From Volvox africanus (taxonomy: Eukaryota > Chlorophyta > Chlorophyceae > Chlamydomonadales > Volvocaceae), in NCBI GenBank assembly GCA_030268105.1, contig BSDZ01000023.1:2108001-2172000 (forward strand): a stretch of 64,000 nt of DNA, read 5' to 3'. How positions within the stretch are numbered: position 1 is the stretch's first letter; every line of letters begins with the position of its first letter. Shown piece by piece: positions 11,300 to 20,983 of this stretch. The notes beneath the pieces are model-generated. The model did not search any database. It was not told the DNA's origin and saw only the letters and a list, made by a program, of their open reading frames with translations. The translations under genes and the position numbers were made by a program.

Positions 11300-14200
11300 T
11301 CAGAGAGGTCCGTCCTTAGACTGTGCCCGCAGCCTAGCTTCATCAAGCAGGGGTTTCATGTCAGGGGTGAAGTTACGTGCCGGTTCCCAGCTATTGTGCT
11401 CAGATGAATACCCAGACCATTTAACCAGGTACTCATGCACATTGCGCTTACGCCTGCCCTTGCCAACACGTCGTGCACGATAATCTAGGATACGTTCGAC
11501 AGCATACAGGGTCTGCTTACCCGATAACCAGGTAGAGGGATTAGCTTCCGTAACAGGAGGGATGCTATCGTTAGCCTCAGGCAGAGTACCCCGATATGGA
11601 CGTACGAGAGATACATGAAATGTGGGATGAATGCGTAGGTCAGATGGGAGTTGTAACTCTACAGCCACCGACCCTACCATGCGTACGACAGGATAAGGCC
11701 CCACAAAGCGCGGTAATAACTTGCGAGACCCATCAGCCAGGGAACGAAGGTTCTTCGTGCTCAACATAACCAGCTGGTCCTTGGTGAACGTGACGTCCTT
11801 TTTGGACTTGTTATAATAGTCCATAGCCCGTTGCTGTGCAGCTTCCAGGCAAGCTTTAGCGTCAGTTAGTCGGGACACGAAAGACTTAGCAAACGTTTTT
11901 GCAGCTGGAACATTTACGTCCAACTCCCGCCAAACAGGCAAAGCAGGGTTAAAACCGTAATTCAGGAAAAACGGACTATTACCAACGGACCGGTTAGTAG
12001 CGTTATTAATGGCAAACTCAGCAGCGGCTAGGTAGGTATCCCATGCAGTAGGGGTGCGTCCTGCAAAGTTACGGAGCATATCACCCAGGACACGGTTAAC
12101 ACGCTCTGTTTGCCCATCAGATTGGGGGTGGTAGGCGGTGGACAGGTTCACCCGCATTCCTACCAGAGTCCCCAGGGCGCCCCAAAACTTACTTGCAAAT
12201 TGAGTGCCGCGGTCAGATACCACGGACTTGGGGACCCCATGCAAACGTACCACATTGTCGAAAAATAGACGGGCCGTTTGCTCAGCTGTGCAGGATGATG
12301 TCGTGGGGGCCAGGTGGACCATCTTGGTGAAACGGTCGACCAGGACCAGCACGGCATCGTATCCTCCCTCAGTTTTGGGCAGCGCAACAATAAAGTCCAT
12401 AGAGACGCTTTCCCACGGAGCGTCAGGAATAGGAAGAGGTTGGAGATGCCCATGTGCTTTACCAGACTGGGCCTTATTGCGCTGGCACAGGTCGCAACAG
12501 AGGACATAATTTTCGGTGTCCTTAGCCATGCGGGGCCACCAGAATTGACGCCGCAAAAGCTCTAGTAACCGCGTGCAGCCAGGATGCCCAGCAAGAGGGC
12601 CGTCATGAAAACGTGAGAGAAGTTCACGACGTAATGAATCGTCGTTAGGTACGACAATCTGACGGTGGGATCCTTCCGATCGAATCCATAAGCCATGCTC
12701 CTGTACCAAGTGCCCCGTGTTGTTGTGAATTGTGAACCACGGGTCGGCTGCATAAGCCTGTTTCAAGCGCTTGGTAAAATCGGAGGGCACGAAGTTAGGT
12801 TTTGCCTGAGACCTACTCCGTGTGCTTACCGCCAGAATGGCTGCATGCAGTGAGGGGTGCCTACTGAGAGCATCAGCTATGTTAAGTGAGCCGCTCAGGT
12901 ACTCCCAATCAAAGTTAAACCGTGCCAGGTATTCCATCCAGCGGGCCTGGCGTCGGTTAAGGGAGGGCACACCTTGCAGAAACGTAAGGGGTTTGTGATC
13001 AGTCTTGAGGGCAAAAGGCCGGCCCTCAAGGTAACATCGCCATTCCTTCAAGGCATGTAGGACCGCCAGAAATTCCTGTTCCCCAGTGGTATAACGGGTT
13101 TCAGCCCCCGAAAACTTCTTACTCGTGTATGCAATGGGGCGTCCCTGCTGCAACAGAACTGCCCCCGTCCCATGTATAGATGCATCAGTTATGACCTCTA
13201 CACGGAACGGCAATGAGTAGTCAGGGAAGTGCAGGATAATATCATCAGAGATAGCACGCTTCAAAGCATCAAAAGCTTCTTGGCATGCGGGGGTCCAGGC
13301 CTCAGGTGAAGAGAAGGCTCCCTTACGTGTGAGGTTTGTTAGCGGTGCAGCAATGACTGAGTAGCGCTCTATGAACTTACGAAAGTAGTTGGTCAGGCCC
13401 AAAAACTTACGCAGTTCCTGAAGGTTGGAGGGCACTGGCCAATCCCGAACAACAGCAGTTTTCCGGGGGTCCATCTGTATGCCACCCTGAGACACTATAT
13501 GCCCCAGATACTCCACCTGTGGTTGTGCCCAGTGGCACTTAGAACGCTTAGCATACAGCTGCTCACGCCGCAGAACCTCAAAGACCAGGCGGAGGTGTTG
13601 TATGTGCTCCTCACGGGTCTTTGAAAACACCAGGATATCGTCCAGATAACAGATGACGAATTTGTCGATGTATGGCCTGAAGATGCGGTCCATGACGGCT
13701 TGGAACGTTGCAGGGGCGTTCGTCAGTCCGAAACTAAGGACGGTATATTCAAAATGGCCAAACGGCGTACGGAAAGCCGTTTTAGGGATGTCAGATTCTG
13801 CTATACGAGTCTGATTATACCCCTGCTGGAGGTCAATAGAGCTAAAGAATGCAGAATCTTTTAGCTTATCCAGCAGATCATCGACACGTGGGAGGGGGTA
13901 ACGGTTCTTAACTGTTGCGGCATTTAACCCCCTATAGTCAATGCACATTCTCAGAGTCCCATCCTTCTTTCCCACAAACAGAATAGGGGCGGAGTATGGG
14001 GATGTGCTTGGCCGTATCATACCTTTTTTCAGCAGCTCAGTAACCTGTCGTTTGACCTCGTCCAGCTCCAAGGGGCTTAGCCGATACATGGGGCGGGAAA
14101 CGGGTACTGCACCAGGCACCAAAGGTATGGTGTGATCCACAGGCCGCATTGGAGGCTTACCAGTGACCTCCTGGAATATATCTGCATATTCCTGTAACAG

Positions 14201-15370
14201 GGCCTCAAGCTCAGGGTCAGTGGCATCAGCTGGGATAGAAGTTGCATTCAGGTGCAACTTGGGCCGTACTAGTAAAGCATGGGCCCCCTTGCGAATCATG
14301 CGAACTGCTGCTTTTCTGCCAACAACTTCAGGTTCAGTATGCTGACAGATAGCAGTGGTTGCATAATTAAAGCAAGGCGCAGGTGTCATCTGATCTGGTG
14401 GCTGTCCGGCAGTAGTAAAGGGTACCTTGCAGACTAGATTCCCCTTGCGCAGGCGCAAAGATTTAGCCTCATAGTCAAGGACAGCCCCATACTGTGCTAG
14501 CGTGGAAGAACCCAAGATATACGTGGCAGCGTCAGTTAGCTCAGGCAACACGTATGGGCGGACATTTAACCTTAAAGGACCTGCAGATAGACGAAGATTA
14601 ACCTGCCCCAAGATAGCCTGCTTACCCCCATCAGCAAGGGTAACTTCTGACCAGGAGCATGGGCTAGGTTTCAGGCCAAGCTGCGTAACCACTGAAGCCG
14701 AAATGAAATCATCACTGGCTCCAGAGTCAGCTAGGGCGGTGAACGTACGACCTGCCGTACTTACGGTGATCAGAGGTACGCCAGCACCTATCAGGGCAGC
14801 AGCTTTAGGCAAGCAGAGAACTGAAATACAGGGTTCAGTCTCAGGCAAGCCCTCCTGAACCGATTTAGGAGCAGCAAACCAGACGTCAACAGAGTATGGG
14901 CTTCCAGGGAGTTGAACAACCTCACCTGCCATATCAAGGCTATGGAAAAGAGCCGTCCCTGGATTAAACCTTAAGACCCGTTGCATTCCCGACAGAAAAG
15001 AAGGGTTGCGTCGGGACACATACTCAGGCAGCAAGATGCATGCTGAGGTATCAGGGTGTTGACGTTTGCATGCCCTAAAGAGAGCTAATTGCTTCTGTAG
15101 CTCGCAGAGTGAAGAGGGAGTGAACAAGATAGTATGCCCACCCAAGTTAGCGGAGGATAGGGGGCGACCTTGAGGCTCAAACAGATTACAAAAGCCATCA
15201 AAGCCGGCACGGACAGTTCGTGCATCAAAAGAAAAACGTCTCCCTATCACCTGCTCCACTTGGTTTAAAACAGAGGGCAAAAGAGCCCGTACTGCACGGC
15301 ACTTTGCTACCATCTGGCCCACAGCAAAGACCCCAGGTGGTGATCCCTCTATACCAGCCTGGGCAAGTTC
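11300..15370 (-). CDS. B1 Pol polyprotein (PR-RT-RH-IN-chromodomain), intact
   Basis: One open frame runs from the gag UAG at 15371-15373 to the stop at 11300. A GTG near 15322 is the first codon that could start it alone, so expression by readthrough from gag is more likely. Numbering from that GTG: an N-terminal domain of about 150 residues (GGHTILFTPSSL, ACILLPEYV, YSVDVWFAAP), aspartic protease ADSGASDDF near 199, reverse transcriptase from about 400 with YLDD near 559-562, RNase H near 680-800, an integrase HHCC finger (GHPGC near 911, CDLCQRN near 944), catalytic D, D and E near 976, 1037 and 1073, and a C-terminal chromodomain (YLVKWSGYSSEHNSWEP). Reverse transcriptase and RNase H make the DNA copy, integrase inserts it, and the chromodomain probably directs insertion by binding modified histones. 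All catalytic motifs I can see are present. Confidence 0.93.
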   Translation of the reverse strand, partial: ELAQAGIEGSPPGVFAVGQMVAKCRAVRALLPSVLNQVEQVIGRRFSFDARTVRAGFDGFCNLFEPQGRPLSSANLGGHTILFTPSSLCELQKQLALFRACKRQHPDTSACILLPEYVSRRNPSFLSGMQRVLRFNPGTALFHSLDMAGEVVQLPGSPYSVDVWFAAPKSVQEGLPETEPCISVLCLPKAAALIGAGVPLITVSTAGRTFTALADSGASDDFISASVVTQLGLKPSPCSWSEVTLADGGKQAILGQVNLRLSAGPLRLNVRPYVLPELTDAATYILGSSTLAQYGAVLDYEAKSLRLRKGNLVCKVPFTTAGQPPDQMTPAPCFNYATTAICQHTEPEVVGRKAAVRMIRKGAHALLVRPKLHLNATSIPADATDPELEALLQEYADIFQEVTGKPPMRPVDHTIPLVPGAVPVSRPMYRLSPLELDEVKRQVTELLKKGMIRPSTSPYSAPILFVGKKDGTLRMCIDYRGLNAATVKNRYPLPRVDDLLDKLKDSAFFSSIDLQQGYNQTRIAESDIPKTAFRTPFGHFEYTVLSFGLTNAPATFQAVMDRIFRPYIDKFVICYLDDILVFSKTREEHIQHLRLVFEVLRREQLYAKRSKCHWAQPQVEYLGHIVSQGGIQMDPRKTAVVRDWPVPSNLQELRKFLGLTNYFRKFIERYSVIAAPLTNLTRKGAFSSPEAWTPACQEAFDALKRAISDDIILHFPDYSLPFRVEVITDASIHGTGAVLLQQGRPIAYTSKKFSGAETRYTTGEQEFLAVLHALKEWRCYLEGRPFALKTDHKPLTFLQGVPSLNRRQARWMEYLARFNFDWEYLSGSLNIADALSRHPSLHAAILAVSTRSRSQAKPNFVPSDFTKRLKQAYAADPWFTIHNNTGHLVQEHGLWIRSEGSHRQIVVPNDDSLRRELLSRFHDGPLAGHPGCTRLLELLRRQFWWPRMAKDTENYVLCCDLCQRNKAQSGKAHGHLQPLPIPDAPWESVSMDFIVALPKTEGGYDAVLVLVDRFTKMVHLAPTTSSCTAEQTARLFFDNVVRLHGVPKSVVSDRGTQFASKFWGALGTLVGMRVNLSTAYHPQSDGQTERVNRVLGDMLRNFAGRTPTAWDTYLAAAEFAINNATNRSVGNSPFFLNYGFNPALPVWRELDVNVPAAKTFAKSFVSRLTDAKACLEAAQQRAMDYYNKSKKDVTFTKDQLVMLSTKNLRSLADGSRKLLPRFVGPYPVVRMVGSVAVELQLPSDLRIHPTFHVSLVRPYRGTLPEANDSIPPVTEANPSTWLSGKQTLYAVERILDYRARRVGKGRRKRNVHEYLVKWSGYSSEHNSWEPARNFTPDMKPLLDEARLRAQSKDGPL

Positions 15371-16442
15371 CTAGTGGTCCTTACCCTTATTTTTCTCCGC
15401 CCCCAGCATTGGGCAGGAGTCAACCCTATGTTGGTCGGAACCGCAACGGAGGCACATCCCATGTTGTTTACGGAAATGGAACTCCCGTCTAGTACATTTG
15501 AATGTGGTTAAATATTCCGCTAGGTTCTGCTTGGGCCCCTTCTTCTGCACGTGGCCCCCTTTTGGGGCCAAGTGCCTCCCCTGCTGTCCGCCGCCCCTCT
15601 TAGACTTACCGGCGCCCTTAACCTGCCGCGGCTGATCCTCGTGCCCGGTGATGCCTGGACGAACGGATGCAGCCCGCGGTTTTTTGGTCGGGGGCGCCGG
15701 GGTCTCCTCGTCAGGGTCGTCGCAGGCCATGTCCTCGTCCTCATGTCCAGTATGAGGAGGCCCAGGTGGCCTGGAAGAGGTGCCCGCAACAGCAGCACAA
15801 GTTGTTGCGGCAGCAGCGGGAGCCATCCCAGGAATATCCACGGGACCAGGTGTCAAATGGTTTGACACCAACGCTTGGATGCCTTCGATGAACTTCAAAA
15901 ATTTTGAAGTCCGCGCGTGAAGTTGATTTGCGATGGATCGGAGTGACTGGGCAGAGGTGCCGCTCCGAAGGGTCTGAGGTGTTGACACTGCAGAAGCACT
16001 CACGACGGTTGGAACAAACACATATACCTTTCAAGTAATAGAGATATATATGTATTAGTGAAAGCCGAAGTGAATTCACGAAGTCGACTCCTCGTTGGAT
16101 TCGATGCGAAGGTACTATCGAACCCGCAACTACAGGGATTCCTCAGCAAAACTGCAATACAAGTTCTAGATAGAAAGCAGTGTTGCAGGAAGATATTACC
16201 TAACAGAGAAGGCAGAATTGTCTAGGTCGCGAGCCACGTTGACCGCGACTAACTTAGAGATTGACTTTAACAGAAAGCACAGCCAAACTCACAGAGAGCA
16301 GGTTCTAAGTGTCACTAGACTAATTTCGTGAATATTACAGACCGGTGGTAGCCGCAGCGAAAATGGCGGCGCTCAGCTCCTCAGGCAATGTCTCCATGTC
16401 CAGAGGGATGTCGGCAGGAGGAAGATCGTGGTCGATGTCCAT
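15371..16442 (-). CDS. B1 gag, internally shortened
   Basis: The ATG at 16442 (MDIDHDLPPADIPLD) opens exon 1, which ends at 16343. A 355-bp GT...AG segment (16342-15988) follows, with a stop just after its start. Coding resumes at 15987 (STPQTLRSGTSAQS) and runs to UAG at 15371. Compared with B2 and B3, two blocks are absent exactly at GT/AG borders: between QAL and VSNHLTPG (junction 15867/15868) and between HEDE and DMACDDP (junction 15733/15734). Both removals keep the frame, yielding a Gag without its capsid-like core but with the proline/basic region and zinc knuckle C-x2-C-x4-H-x4-C (CLRCGSDQHRVDSC). The short Gag may be a regulatory isoform or simply a by-product of splicing. Confidence 0.82.
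15988..16342 (-). other. Gag intron 1, retained in B1 (355 bp)
   Basis: On the minus strand the segment starts GTCTGTAATATT and ends CTTCTGCAG. In B2 the flanking bases are joined directly (ACCACCG to TGTCAACACC, 19397/19398), exactly as splicing would join them. It introduces a stop soon after exon 1, so it must be removed to connect exon 1 with the rest of gag. The same 355 bp is present in B3 (32089-32443). Confidence 0.88.
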
Positions 16443-16574
16443 TTATAAAAGGGCAGCTTGAGTGGCTTGAGCGCGTTGCGCGGTTAGAGTGGCTTGAGCA
16501 GTTACCACAGAAAGACTTGAGAAGGCTTGAACGATTTCAGCGGAAGACTTGACGAGACGTCCCAGGGAGGAACG

Positions 16575-16586
16575 GTCTCGATACCA
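16575..16586 (-). promoter_or_regulatory. Primer binding site of B1
   Basis: On the minus strand this reads TGGTATCGAGAC, 3 bases inside the 5' LTR end (16590). It is identical to the sites in A1, A2 and B2. Confidence 0.78.
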
Positions 16587-16589
16587 GCT

Positions 16590-17012
16590 TGTTGTATATG
16601 GTACCCACGAAGGGTGGTATCAAAAGATACCGGTTGTTGTGCCAGAGCCCGATTAAGTAGAGCCGCCGACTAGGTCGTACTTGAGAGACCATAAGGCCTC
16701 GAACCGGGCGTGACCTTCAGAAATCACCACTACAACCGGAGATTCAGTGAACCAGGAACCAGATGTTCCACCATTTACCATTCAGGCGGTAAATGGCCCA
16801 TTCCATACAGGTTATGGAGTAACCGACAGGTTCGGATGTTTCAGGAAGTCGGTTAGTATTGGTCGTCGACAGCCGAGACCAAATCCACAAATCGAATGCC
16901 AGATGGAAACATGAAACAGTTAATATGATAATTAAATATATTATATTATAAAATAATAAACAGATAATTATTATATCTTAATGAATTACCGAAATGCATT
17001 AAGGATACAACA
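16590..17012 (-). repeat. 5' LTR of B1
   Basis: This is the upstream LTR in element orientation, 423 bp, identical by eye to 10808-11230. It should carry the element promoter. It ends against the target duplication AAGAG at 17013. Confidence 0.95.
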
Positions 17013-17361
17013 AAGAGCTCAAGCAAACCGTTGCCGAAGATGTCACCCTTGCATTCCCTGATTACTCGTTGCCGTTTCGTGTTGAGGTAGTGTCTGATGC
17101 CTCAATATTTGGAAGCGGCGCTGTATTGTTACAGGAAGGGCGACCGATCGCCTTCACGAGTAAGAAGTTTTCTGGTGCGGAGATTCGCTACACCACCAGG
17201 GAACAGGAGCTTCTGGCCGTGCTGCATGCTTTAAAGGAATGGCGCTGTTACCTCGAGGGACGCCCATTTACTTTAAAAACTGACCACAAGCCCCTAACGT
17301 TTTTGCAAAGTGTTCCGACGTTGAACCGCCGTCAGGCTAGGTGGATAGAATACCTAGCTAG
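17013..17361 (+). pseudogene. Gypsy A1 pol, RNase H remnant
   Basis: This continues A1 beyond the B1 insertion. It encodes the connection and RNase H region ([55 protein letters not shown]) and stops abruptly at WIEYLAR. At 17361 it joins satellite sequence in mid-unit, so the rest of A1, its 3' LTR and the remainder of the copia element are missing. A recombination or deletion with only a base or two of shared sequence explains the join. Confidence 0.88.
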
Positions 17362-18728
17362 ACATACACATGTCACCTTTGAAACTCGATCCCGTATCAT
17401 ATCTTACCTGTTTCGATTTCATGGGTGTAGTGACCCTGTTGTGTCTGCCTACGAAGGCCAAATCGGAGAATGTCAGTTTAAGATCCAATGATGAACACTG
17501 CCCGTACATACCCCAGGACACTTACAGTGGTCGCCTTGGTGGCGGTGTTTGCAGCGGTAGCCGTAGTGTTGTATGTGGCCGTGGTGGCAGCGGTGGCGAT
17601 GGTGGGAATGGGAACCTCTTTCCGTCCCTCCCTCCGTCCGCCACCGACGCCACCACCGACGCCGCCAAAGCACCACCATCATCGCCGACAAAGGGCGGGG
17701 GAGGGAGATGGGGAGGGCACACCGGAGCCCTATCATTATGATTCATATGATTCTTATGAATCTCATGATAATTAATAAATAATAATAGTAATTAAAATAA
17801 TAATAATTATTATTAAAATTATTATGATTATTATAAATATTAATATTACGTTAATTACGTTAATTATGTTAATTATTATTATTACGTTTATTATGTTTAT
17901 TATGTTTATTATTATTATTTATATATAAATATATTAATTTTTATAATAATAATTATTTTTATTACTATTATTTTTATTACTATTACTATTACTGTTATTG
18001 GCATTTGATTGTCACTGTTGTGGATAAGGAATTTCCGTACCTCGCAAGGCACAGCGGACCCGGATGCCTAGCATACTAAGCCCATCCTGGAATTGTGGCT
18101 GCCTACAAAGGCCCAATCGGAAATGTCAGTGGCAGTATATCGTAAATCCAAAACCAAGGGGAAGGGTCATTCACCACTCTAGAGCGAAACATCCCTGCAA
18201 GGTAATCCCTCAGTCAGTCAAGGCATCAAGACATACACATGTCACCTTTGAAACTCGATCCCGTATCATATCTTACCCGTTTCAATTTCATGGGTGTAGT
18301 GACCCTGTTGTGTCCGCCTACGAAGGCCAAATCGGAGAATGTCAGTTTAAGATCCACTTATGAACACTGCCCGTACATACCCCAGGATACTTACAGCGGT
18401 CGCCTTGGTGGCGGTGTTTGCGGCGGTAGTCGTAGTGGTGTATGTGGCCGTGGTGGCAGCGGTGGCGATGGTGGGAATGGGAACCTCTTTCCGTCCCTCC
18501 CTCCGTCCGCCACCGACGCCACCACCGACGCCGCCAAAGCACCACCATCATCGCCGACAAAGGGCGGGGGAGGGAGATGGGGAGGGCACACCGGAGCCCT
18601 ATCATTATGATTCATATGATTCTTATGAATCTCATGATTATTAATAAATAATAATAGTAATTAACATTATAATTATTATGATTAAAATTATTATGATTAT
18701 TATAAATACTAATATTACGTTAGTTATG
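17362..18728. repeat. Satellite array, block 2
   Basis: The array resumes in mid-unit (anchor at 17367), has one full 869-bp unit to 18235, and then a partial unit whose AT-rich part is interrupted at 18728 by B2. The interrupted AT-rich segment continues at 35694, so blocks 2 and 3 were contiguous before B2 inserted. Confidence 0.93.
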
Positions 18729-19150
18729 TGTTGTATCCTTAATGCATTTTGGTAATTCATTAAGTATAATAATTATCTGTTTAATATTTAATGATATAAT
18801 ATATTTAATTATCAGATTAACTGTTTCATGTTCCCATCTGGCATTCGATTTGTGGATTTGGTCTCGGCTGTCGACGACCAATACTAACCGATTTCCTGAA
18901 ACATCCGAACCTGTCGGTTACTCCATAACCTGTATGGAATGGGCCATTTACCGCCTGAATGGTAAATTGTGGAACATCTGGTTCCTGGTTCACTGAATCT
19001 CCGGTTGTAGTGGTGACTTCTGAAGGTCACGCCCGGTTCGAGGCCTTATGGTCTCTCAAGTACGACCTAGTCGGCGGCTCTACTTAATCGGGCTCTGGCA
19101 CAACAACCGGTATCTTTTGATACCACCCTTCGTGGGTACCATATACAACA
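18729..19150 (+). repeat. 5' LTR of B2
   Basis: The 422-bp LTR runs from TGTTGTATCC to ATACAACA. It differs from the 3' LTR at a handful of positions, for example AAGTACGACCTAGTCGGCGG here against CAGTACGACCTAGACGGTGG there. B2 is therefore older than B1. Confidence 0.95.
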
Positions 19151-19153
19151 AGC

Positions 19154-19165
19154 TGGTATCGAGAC
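19154..19165 (+). promoter_or_regulatory. Primer binding site of B2
   Basis: TGGTATCGAGAC lies 3 bases after the LTR, as in B1, A1 and A2. Confidence 0.78.
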
Positions 19166-19517
19166 TGTTCCTCCCTGGGACGTCTCATCAAGTCTTCCGC
19201 TGAAATCGTTCAAGCCTTCTCAAGTCTTTCTGTGGTAACTGCTCAAGCCACTCTAACCGTGCAACGTGCTCAAGCCACTCAAGCTGCCCTTTTATAAATG
19301 GACATCGACCACGATCTTCCTCCTGCCGACATCCCTCTGGACATGGAGACATTGCCTGAGGAGCTGAGCGCCGCCATTTTCGCTGCGGCTACCACCGTGT
19401 CAACACCTCAGACCCGTCGGAGCGGCACTTCTGCCCAGTCACTCCGATCCATCGCAAATCAACTTCACGCGCGGACTTCAAAATTTTTGAAGTTCATCGA
19501 AGGCATCCAAGCGTTGG

Positions 19518-19872
19518 GTAGGCCCTGGTCCTTGCCTTTGCTTTGCCTTTCGCCAGAACAGTCACTCGCAGTTCAATCTGTTAGGCTTTCAGGCATACAA
19601 TATGCAAGCCTCGAACTTAGCGAATGCTGTCTCGGCTCTTGCTGCCAACACCTTTCAGTTTGTTGGCCGGATTGCTGCTAATGCTAGCCAAGCGAATAGG
19701 TGGGAATGGCTCTCTAGGTTGACACAGCCACCAAATGCTGCTGTGGCAGGTGGTATCGACCTTCCGAACCAGCCTTCACCTATTCCCAGGCAAGGCGACA
19801 CAGCATCCCCTGAGGCACCTACATCACCTATTTATGCCCCATCCCCTTTTTATGTTCATGGCCCTGCTGTAG
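19518..19872 (+). other. Gag segment 2, removed in B1 at GT...AG borders
   Basis: The 355-bp segment begins GTAGGCCC and ends GCTGTAG. It is present in B2 and B3 (31614-31968) and exactly missing in B1. It contains a nearer acceptor (CTGTTAG at 19584). Use of the near site would give full-length Gag and use of the far site the B1 form. Family A has the same donor GTAGGC at the equivalent exon end (30309, minus strand). Confidence 0.85.
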
Positions 19873-20006
19873 TGTCAAACCATTTGACACCTGGTGCCGT
19901 GGATATTCCTGGGATGGCTCCCGCTGCTGCCGCAACGACTTGTGCTGCTGTTGCGGGCACCTCTTCCAGGCCACCTGGGCCTCCTCATACTGGACATGAG
20001 GACGAG

Positions 20007-20620
20007 GTGATAAAAATAGTGATCGCAGTGCCTAAGCTGAATATCCCTATGGATGTTAAGCTTTCTGATTTAGGACGAGTTGCTGCGCCTCTAATTTACG
20101 GGCCTTTGTCCATAATGTTAGGAACTACTTTGCCACAGCCCGTGGGGGTCAACAGGACTCTACGCGCCGTCTTTTCTTGGCCACTGCCTTTGAAGGCGCG
20201 GCAAGATTATGGCACGATCAATGGACTAACGCAAGGGATTCCTATACATCTGAGGAACTGCTAGAAGCACTGCTTGTCCGTTTTGCACCCCAGGTCCAGT
20301 CACGTGACACTGAGGCACGCCTGAAATTAAATGCTGGCAAATACCGCATGCGCCCTGGAGAAACTGTCTCTGCCTATCAGAGCCGCTTTGAGGCTCTTGT
20401 CACGCCCATTGCGGACCTGTCTGATAGTGAGCGTGTGTTTTGGTTTCAGCAGGGCCTCTCATCCGACCTTAGTGGGGACTGTGCAACTGACCTGTCGGGT
20501 AAAACCTTTAAGTCATATACAGACTTGGTTCAGTTCTCCTTGGGAGCTGAACTTAGGTTACTGGCCCGACGGGAATCTGAGAAACTGGCCCGTCCCAAAA
20601 TGAACATGCTGTCGGTACAG
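20007..20620 (+). other. Gag segment 3, removed in B1 at GT...AG borders
   Basis: The segment begins GTGATAAAAATAG and ends GTCGGTACAG. It is 614 bp here (including the 2-nt insertion) and 612 bp in B3 (30868-31479). It encodes the capsid-like core of Gag. B1 joins the flanks as GACGAG to GACATGGCC. The 612 bp are a multiple of three and the junction is in phase 0, so the shortened Gag stays in frame. Confidence 0.85.
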
Positions 20621-20983
20621 GACATGGCCTGCGACGACCCTGACGAGGAGACCCCAGCGCCCCCGACCAAAAAACCGCGGGCTGCATCCGTTCGTCCAGG
20701 CATCACCGGGCACGAGGATCAGCCGCGGCAGGTTAAGGGCGCCGGTAAGTCTAAGAGGGGCGGCGGACAGCAGGGGAGGCACTTGGCCCCAAAAGGGGGC
20801 CATGTGCAGAAGAAGGGGCCTAAGCAGAACCTGGTGGAGTATCTAACCACATTCAAATGTACTAGACGGGAGTTCCATTTTCGTAAACAACATGGGATGT
20901 GCCTCCGTTGCGGTTCCGACCAACATAGGGTCGACTCCTGCCCAATGCTGGGGGCGGAGAAAAATAAGGGTAAGGACCACTAG

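Larger units (their letters stand above)
10808..17012 (-). mobile_element. Complete Ty3/gypsy chromovirus B1
   Basis: This is a complete 6205-bp element with two 423-bp LTRs that look identical by eye. It is flanked by a 5-bp target duplication AAGAG (10803-10807 and 17013-17017) and inserted in the RNase H-proximal part of A1. From the right it reads: LTR, primer site, gag, in-frame UAG, an uninterrupted pol of about 1,350 codons, polypurine tract, LTR. Domain order PR-RT-RH-IN-chromodomain places it among chromoviruses. Matching LTRs and an intact pol make it the youngest and best preserved element here. Its gag lacks two exact GT...AG segments present in B2 and B3 and keeps a 355-bp segment that B2 has lost. 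Confidence 0.95.
19298..20983 (+). pseudogene. B2 gag, intron 1 removed, with a 2-nt frameshift
   Basis: The ATG at 19298 opens exon 1, which is joined precisely to exon 2 at 19397/19398 (AAATT to VSTPQT); the 355-bp segment of B1 and B3 is gone. Coding continues to 19517 (FLKFIEGIQALG), then meets GTAGGC. Splicing a 67-bp intron (19518-19584, ending CTGTTAG) restores the frame FQAYNMQASNLANAVSALA and the full Gag. Near 20094 two extra bases relative to B3 shift the frame, breaking the capsid-like region. The 3' part (20177-20983) includes YQSRFEALVTPIADLSD, a basic linker and the zinc knuckle CLRCGSDQHRVDSC, ending at UAG. Gag is the particle protein of the element. This copy would need the frameshift bypassed to make full-length Gag. 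Confidence 0.85.
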
